Position numbers and translations under genes: made by a program. A stretch of DNA of 64,000 nt from Strongylocentrotus purpuratus (Eukaryota > Echinodermata > Echinoidea > Camarodonta > Strongylocentrotidae), in NCBI RefSeq assembly GCF_000002235.5, contig NW_022145611.1, forward strand, positions 16,713,633 through 16,777,632, in the 5' to 3' direction. The notes under the pieces were generated by a model. That model saw nothing but the letters and a program-made list of their open reading frames with translations. It made no database searches and was not told the origin of the DNA. Shown piece after piece: positions 57,458-64,000 of the stretch (positions within the stretch are counted from its first letter, which is position 1; every line of letters begins with the position of its first letter).

Positions 57458-58616
57458 GCGAGGCTACATACATGTACAGACAGCCTCCACCAAACTGTAT
57501 TAAGCTCACATGCCAGCCTGCACTGAATTCCTCTGCCTGTACGTCAGAGGAAATTGAAAAGGAAAGGAACATTGCTTGCTCAAATCTATCCCTGTCAGAT
57601 CTACCATCACATGTGCCAATTGTTTCATGTGAACTTTTGCTGACTGCCTGACTGGAAGCAGTGGGTAACTCCAAGTCATCTACAATAATGTACATGAATA
57701 TGTAGGGTTCAGGAAAGCACTGAGAAAGCTCCTTAAAGTACGTCATTCACTTTCTTAAAACTTTTGAATGAAAAAATTGGGAGGAAAAAATTGTAGAAGG
57801 TATTTTAAATAAGAAGAAGAAACCATGTGATCATGTTGGTTCTAATAATTGTTCCATCACATTTTTGTCATTTTTTGCTAAATTGCTTTTAATTGCAATT
57901 AAAATTTTGACTTGATACACAGGGGGCTATATAATATTCAATCCCTTTTCAGCTCTTTTCACCGAAACACACAGTACTCCATTTCTCTATACAGGTACAG
58001 CCGTAAGTCCTGGCTGTATCAGCGCCTTGAGAATATTTGTAAGAAGTGACAAATTAATATTATGAATGTCAACATGTGTAAAGCTACTGCAACCAGTATC
58101 ACTACATGTATTGACAAAAGGGGCATTAGGGACAGTGTAATAGGTCTACACACCAATAAAACTGTCATGCAGATAGCATGAATCTTCAGCTTGTCAGGTA
58201 TTTGTTTTTCAACAGTTTCAGTTTTGATTTTATCTGCAAATTAATTTTATCTAATGACTCAAATAGCATGTGATTCTCATTGCCAATTAAACATATACAT
58301 GTATGTATGTATATACCTGTTACGCTCCAGTGTACATAGCATTGGGGAACATCCGCAAAGGTCAAACTATACACCTTTCTTTTTCTATTTCATGGAAAGA
58401 TGAACAGATCATCTTTCTACTCGCATAACGATACATGTATGGTTTCATCATCTTGTGGTCACTTAATCATATTCATACTCCTCCACATTTAAATACACTC
58501 CTCCGCACATTAAGCTCCTTTCTGCCCAATAATCCAAGCAGTAGGCCTGTATTGACATACCAATAGCATCTCCATGGCGAGGGAATGCATCACTTGGTCT
58601 GAAGTAAATTGAACCC

Positions 58617-58715
58617 AGCAAGATCATGGGTCATCCCTGCTGGGCAAGATATCAAAATTAGTCCAGAACTCTGCTGATGAGATGGGAGCCTATTGGATTG
58701 ACCCACATAATCTTC
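58617..58715 (+). repeat. Dispersed repeat, copy 1 (second copy 58,963-59,072)
   Basis: AGCAAGATCATGGGTCA, CCCTGCTGGG, TAGTCCAGAACT, TTGGATTGAC and ACATAAT blocks recur at 58,963-59,072 in the same order. The second copy has an extra tandem GGGTCAACCCTGCT unit. Function unknown. Confidence 0.7.
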
Positions 58716-61016
58716 TTCTGGTAACCCCGTGATATAATGGAGTGCGATGGTAATTGTTTTGCAATTATTATTACCCCTTGAAGATTGGAAAATACTAGTG
58801 CAGCACAAGTTATCAAAGCTGATAATTCAAAGTCAGATTGCACTTTTGTGCACCTCTTTAATTATATTGAATATTAAACAGAATTGGAAGATAATTTGAG
58901 GATAAATGGGAAAGTATGATATTAAACATTCGTTCATGACTATGAGATATTGAAATTAGATCGAGCAAAATCATGGGTCAACCCTGCTGGGTCAACCCTG
59001 CTGGGTAAAATATTGAAATTACTGGTAGTCCAGAACTTTGTGGGACAGGAATCCTTTTGGATTGACACACATAATATTTCACCTTGTACAGATCCATATG
59101 ATGCATTTGTATGCTAAATATAACTCCTTTTTTAATCAATTATTATGTGAGGCCCCTACCATCTTGAAAGATTAGACACACAGGTAAATGACGGTCATTC
59201 CACACAAAAACTGCCCCTTTTAAAAGGACCTTTCAACATAACCAAAAATCATCATGTTAACATCCGCAGTGCGACATCATTTGTAAAGCTTCCCATTCCA
59301 TGATCAGACTGCAACTTTTGGAACTTTTTTTCATGAAATAAATTTCATTATTCATCAAAGAACAAGCTCATTCAAGACATTCCTTTTCTTAATTCAAATT
59401 GGCAAGTCGATCAAAACTGAAGAGGGAAGTAGATCAGTAAAAATATAATTGTCTAATTTGTCCATATTTACTGAATAAGTGAACTGTAGTTCTCATATAC
59501 ATGTATATTTGTAATGAGAGAAGGAAGAAAAGAGAAAGAAATGTTTATTATATGAATGCTATTTTCGAGACTCATTCAGTATTATTACAACTTCTGTACA
59601 ACTTCTGTACCTGAGTCAGAGTGAAATATACATTTACAAGCACAGTAAATTTCCTGCAAAACGTTTTACTCTGACACTCTGCAAAATACACACAAAAAGG
59701 AAGTTTTCAACCCGTTGTTTACTTGTCAAAATTACATTGTACATATCAAGTCAAGGTTCTGCCACGCACTGTCATGCATACAGCACTGCACGGTTGGTCT
59801 ATGCACACTCAATACAAATACATGTAATTGTGTACGAAGCACCTTTGGACTTGCTCTTCAAGTAATGGGACTGACTCATTGCCAATGTATACAGGCTGTC
59901 AAACACAAGTGCACTGGCAAAGGAGAGGGCAGCTTCTATGTTAGTCTTAGGAATACAAACTCTTTTATTGATATTCTATACTCGGTGATATCTGTCTCTT
60001 AATCTGTTTTTTCAGACTTGCTAAATGTTATCATTCCCTTTACATATGAAAGTAGACCTATTCTAGTTTTGACATAGATCATAACCAAGTCTGCTAGTAT
60101 TTTTCTTTTCTCTCCAGTAGTTGAAGTAGTCAAAATATACATTACGATTGTCATCATATCATGATGAAGCAGCTTCTTATAAGTTATATTAGCCTGTCGT
60201 CATAGCAGTTATTTCTACATCAAATACAAAACTTGTATCATAAGACTGAATTGCAATTTTGAATAAAATTTCAATTTGTTCTCATGTGTAGAGACTACCA
60301 GAGATTGGTAAAAATATTGAGGGGGTTTTCTTCACTGTCTGAAAGATTACAGTCTGGTAGGGAGTCTAACTTTTAACACATCGTTGCAAGGTCCCTTTGA
60401 ATGATCACCAGAACAACTGTGATTTTTTCTTTTATATACTCTGCTTGTTCTATTTCCACCTCCCCTTTCCCTTCTCATTCCACTGACTGTCTCATCGATG
60501 AGATTTGACAATTAACTCCCTGTCCTCTCATAGTCCCATGTGTTGTTGTACCGAAAATACAGCAAGGACCCCAGACCGGCTGTGACATTTCCGTGGGCTG
60601 GCTGGTCGTAGTCGGTATAGCGGCAGGAATGTGACAACTGGCGGGGATGGAAGTATTTAATAGAAAATGAATTGTGAGATTTTGATTAAAGCCTACATGG
60701 TAGGGAGGTCCGTCTTGATCCTCTGCTTTATAGTGAGATGCCCTGGGCTGAAGGGAACTCACTGAGCATGAATATTGGCATTTCAACCTGTCCCATCCTT
60801 GCCTGCTTGCTTGCCTATTACTGCCTCTATTTATGTTTGGTGTGTGTACTTCTTTTTCACTGACCGGGTCACCTTTTAGTCATGTAAACATTGGAAAGAG
60901 GTGGAGAAAAGTACATCCACCATTGAGATTACAATATTTTGATTTTATTATGAATAAATATTGTGTTTATTTGTTGATGCCGATACGTGCAGATAAACAC
61001 ACAAGTAAAAGATTAA

Positions 61017-61786
61017 CCCTAAAAAGGCCGGGCTATTTGAGGTCTTAGTATGGCCGGGGGGGGCCATTATGGCCCCCCCCCTAAGATCTCGGCCGCGAAG
61101 CGGCCGATTGCCGCGAAAATTTGCACGCATGTCAAGTGAAGTGTATAGAATAATATGACAATTTCAATTTTTGAAAAATTCACTCATTTGCATATTTATG
61201 GTAATTTATGCAAATAAAGTCATAAAAATCACATTTTTACCCATAAATCATATATTATTCACACTTAAACATTCCTTTTCACTACATATATTCATTAGAC
61301 CATTCTGAATGATAATACGACAAAAAAATTCGGAAGAGCCAGCTTATTCCTTATGTTATCCCTTGTTTTGATAATTTCTTATGTATTTCATTGTTTTTTT
61401 AACTTATGTATTTTATTGTTTTTGTTGTTTTATTTCATTTCTTACTACAATTCAACTATTTTGACTCCCAAAACAACCACCTAAACTTTAAACAAGACCC
61501 AATAACCCATGTTTGATCTGTTTTTAGGAAAAATGACTTTTCCATATGTTTTGTACACAAGTCACGAAAATGAGCGATTTTCGGGCTGACATGCAAAGAC
61601 AAAAGGTCACGTGACCTTGTAACCGTAGGTCCGATTTTCAAAAAAAACATTTTGAAAGTTGCGCAAGACACGAAAGAAAAAAGTCAGCGAGCGGCGGGGC
61701 GCCATCCATATGCGTTCCCGAGCAATCGGAAAAATCGTGGAGGGGGGGGGGGCCATAATGGCCCCCCCCCCCCGGCCTTATTAGGG
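61017..61786. mobile_element. piggyBac-type MITE with TTAA target duplication
   Basis: The 770-bp element is flanked by TTAA at 61,013-61,016 and 61,787-61,790. Termini CCCTAAAAAGGCCGGG and CCCGGCCTTATTAGGG are inverted repeats with 15 of 16 matches. Each end also has a subterminal palindrome inside G and C runs (GGCCATTATGGCC at 61,062-61,074, GGCCATAATGGCC at 61,751-61,763). No transposase is encoded. TTAA plus CCCT ends are diagnostic of piggyBac-like elements. Confidence 0.88.
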
Positions 61787-63219
61787 TTAAAGCAAAATAT
61801 AAATAATTGAACTGAAAATATAGCAAACTAAGTTGATTTGATTGATTTCATGAGATAAATACAGGAATTAATTATATGTGACCTTGATTCGACTATTATA
61901 CTTTGGTATTGATTAGTCAATAAATTAAGCACCACGCTTGATGCATACTGTGATGTACATATATGCAATTTGAATATGTGCTTCCCCTTTGAGATTTAAT
62001 AGAGATTTGTGCCCCTCCCCCCAAAAAAATAGTCTTGTAAGCATTTGAGAATGTAATGCACTGATATTTAAAAAATATTTACCCCCCACCCCAAGAACCC
62101 CCCACCCCAAGAACCCCCCACAAATTATTGTATATGTAGGTTAGATAACAATTATAACAATTCAATACATAAATATATATCTTTTTTCTTCAACATACCA
62201 GCATCCTAATGAATCATGGCGTTTCTTTCATAGAAATGTAGAACTAGTACCAGAGAATTGGCTTTATGACCTTTACCTGTGAAACCTCGCATTCCATGCC
62301 AGACTTATTACAAACAATCCACCCACAGAAACTGTACTGTATACAAGTCAGAAATGAATTTCAAAAGTAAGCAAAGAACCAGAAGAAAAAAATTCAGTCC
62401 CATCTCGTACACTGAAGTGACTATTGTTAATAAATTTTATGCACTTTTTATAATGGCAGATACCCTGTACAAGTAAAACTGGGTTAATCACATACCAGTG
62501 ATGGACCCCTTTGAAAATCAGCTATGCTGAAAGGGCCATCCACCCTATGAGAGGAAATAAATAAATAAAATTCAGTTGTTGCATACACGTATCTAAGCTG
62601 CTTGAGTGTATGTGATTCAACATGGGGCAAAAAGCAATACTAAATGAGTGTAATATATGAATGTACTTCAGATGTGCCAAGGAGGCCATGAGAGTGCCTC
62701 TCATGGTGAAAGTATGACTCAGTGAAAAAAAAAGTACATTCCAGCAGAGGGGGCATTAGCTCTGGAAAGCCTCAGAAGCGGGCCTTTGTAAAACACAGAA
62801 AAATGGCATTCTACATGTAAGCCTCAATTTAATGCAAGAAAATCTAAAAGAGCTCCAGTGAACAAAAAACTAATACTTTGACTAGTATACAGTACATGTA
62901 TGACATATTTGTGTGTTGGGGTTGTTGCTATGTGTACATTTGCATGGGAAATTAGTACAATATTTTATCTGCTGTTCAGATTTGTCTCAAGGACATGAAA
63001 GTTTAAAACAATTATATAATCCAGGGTGTATGACATGTACACCATTATTATTTTCTTTCTATAGTCCTAGGGCCTATTGCTTGCACTATTGATGCAAACT
63101 CTCAGGTACACTGTATACATGTTTATGTATGAGTAGGGAGGTGGGAGAAACCTTAAAAAGAGTGATACTATACAGATACATGTACAGTATATGGGGAAAA
63201 CAGTGAGATAAGGCAGGGA

Positions 63220-63292
63220 GATGGAGGGTGAGATGGAGAGAGAGAGAGAGACAGACAGACACAGTGACAGAGAGAGTGAGAGATTGAAAGAT
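63220..63292. repeat. Degenerate GA tract
   Basis: GAGA repeats with GACA variants. Ser/Leu-rich minus-strand frames across it are artefacts. Confidence 0.85.
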
Positions 63293-64000
63293 ACTAGTGA
63301 GAGCATGAGCACACATGTATGTAAGCGGAGATTGTTTGTGTTCTTGAATGTCGGCTGTCTCTATGAATGTTTGACCATTAGATCACAATATATTGCTTCC
63401 ACTTCTCGGCGGCAAGGTGGCATCTCGTTCATAGTGCACTCGCTCCCTTCTACCTCCCGCTATGGATGTATATAATGAATTTTTATTAGCCTCAATATAT
63501 GCAAGAGACAGGATCATGAGTCATGTTCTGTTTCACTATAAATTCACTATGACTACGCATCTATTCCATTGCCTGATCAAGTCTGATGAATGCGCACTGA
63601 TCAATGATTTCATTTTTTTGCCAAGTTGTACTTTCATCTGCAATTCATGAACTGTTGTTTATCGGAAAGGGTTACATAGTAGGAAATAGGGTGAGATGGG
63701 ATTTATGGAATTGGAACTTGAGATCTAATTCCTGAAAGAAATCTGGGATGAAAATTAGAGCAGTGTCACAAAGAAAAGAAAAGAAAAAAGAAGGTTATAT
63801 AACTATAATTATACTTGGTATTCATAAGGCACCCCCGAGGTATGAAATTGGGTTAATCACATGATAATCTATATGCTATGCTGTATGATGTGCCTCGTTC
63901 ATTAATTAAATACGGTAATTGCCATTAGGGGGTTAACTTAATTGTGATAAAATGGATGCTACGCTTAAGAGCATCGCAAACAACAGGAACACAGAGCTTT

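Larger units (their letters stand above)
45953..64000 (+). other. CDC42BPA/B-like: Presumed MRCK intron 1 (continues beyond window)
   Basis: No coding exon was recognised on either strand; open frames of 60-150 codons lack family features. It contains many TACATGTA-type motifs (for example 50,647-50,662, 50,888-50,908, 54,491-54,508), G/C runs at 47,145, 47,513, 52,896, 53,131, 53,684 and 53,775, a GA tract near 63,220-63,290, repeat pairs and one MITE. A GC-richer block at 54,640-54,910 with TGATGTCA could be an enhancer or alternative promoter, which is speculative. Confidence 0.6.

Noticed and set aside
57297..57746. 149-codon minus-strand frame in the MRCK intron
   Set aside because: It has no recognisable domain, spans a tandem duplication and TACATGTA motifs, and has no splice support.
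60475..60786. 103-codon minus-strand frame
   Set aside because: There is no family resemblance or transcription context; length is possible by chance in this GC-richer patch.

Overview
The window is animal nuclear DNA. Genes are split by GT-AG introns, the background is AT-rich, and the mobile DNA (DUF6589-like genes, ZMYM1-like hAT fragments, SCAN-like Ty3/gypsy gag, tRNA-type SINEs, TACATGTA-rich introns) fits an invertebrate deuterostome. An echinoderm, probably a sea urchin, is my inference; no species is claimed.

Layout. (1) 1-11.8 kb is a mosaic of broken mobile elements: four or more pieces of a ZMYM1/DUF4371-type hAT transposase, three copies of a DUF6589-like zinc-finger gene, LINE pieces, a P2RX7-C-like domain, and a Ty3/gypsy remnant. 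The last is split by a complete 174-bp-LTR element that carries a hAT fragment and has a matching empty site at 295-299. (2) 12,389-16,836, minus strand: a complete six-exon WDR25 orthologue (546 aa). (3) 16,959-17,536: a SINE with a 7SL-like head abutting a LINE 3' fragment, about 120 bp upstream of the WDR25 start codon. (4) 20,441-39,320, plus strand: a complete 25-exon Jagged/Serrate Notch ligand (about 1348 aa) with signal peptide, MNNL/C2, DSL, 16 EGF repeats, VWC-type Cys-rich region, juxtamembrane domain, one TM helix and a cytoplasmic tail. Every intron phase was checked and the frame closes from start to stop. (5) 39.3-45.7 kb: intergenic, with long G/C homopolymers and a GC-rich fold-back element. 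(6) 45,769-45,952, plus strand: first coding exon of an MRCK kinase (CDC42BPA/B, Drosophila gek). The remaining 18 kb looks like its first intron and holds a piggyBac-type MITE.

The three host genes are not a functional pathway: WDR25 is a little-studied WD40 protein, Jagged signals to Notch between cells, and MRCK acts on actomyosin downstream of CDC42. Their adjacency is still notable, because WDR25, CDC42BPB and JAG2 all lie in human 14q32, which suggests an old conserved linkage. Exon positions were read by eye from splice signals, reading frame and remembered family sequences; no search was run.
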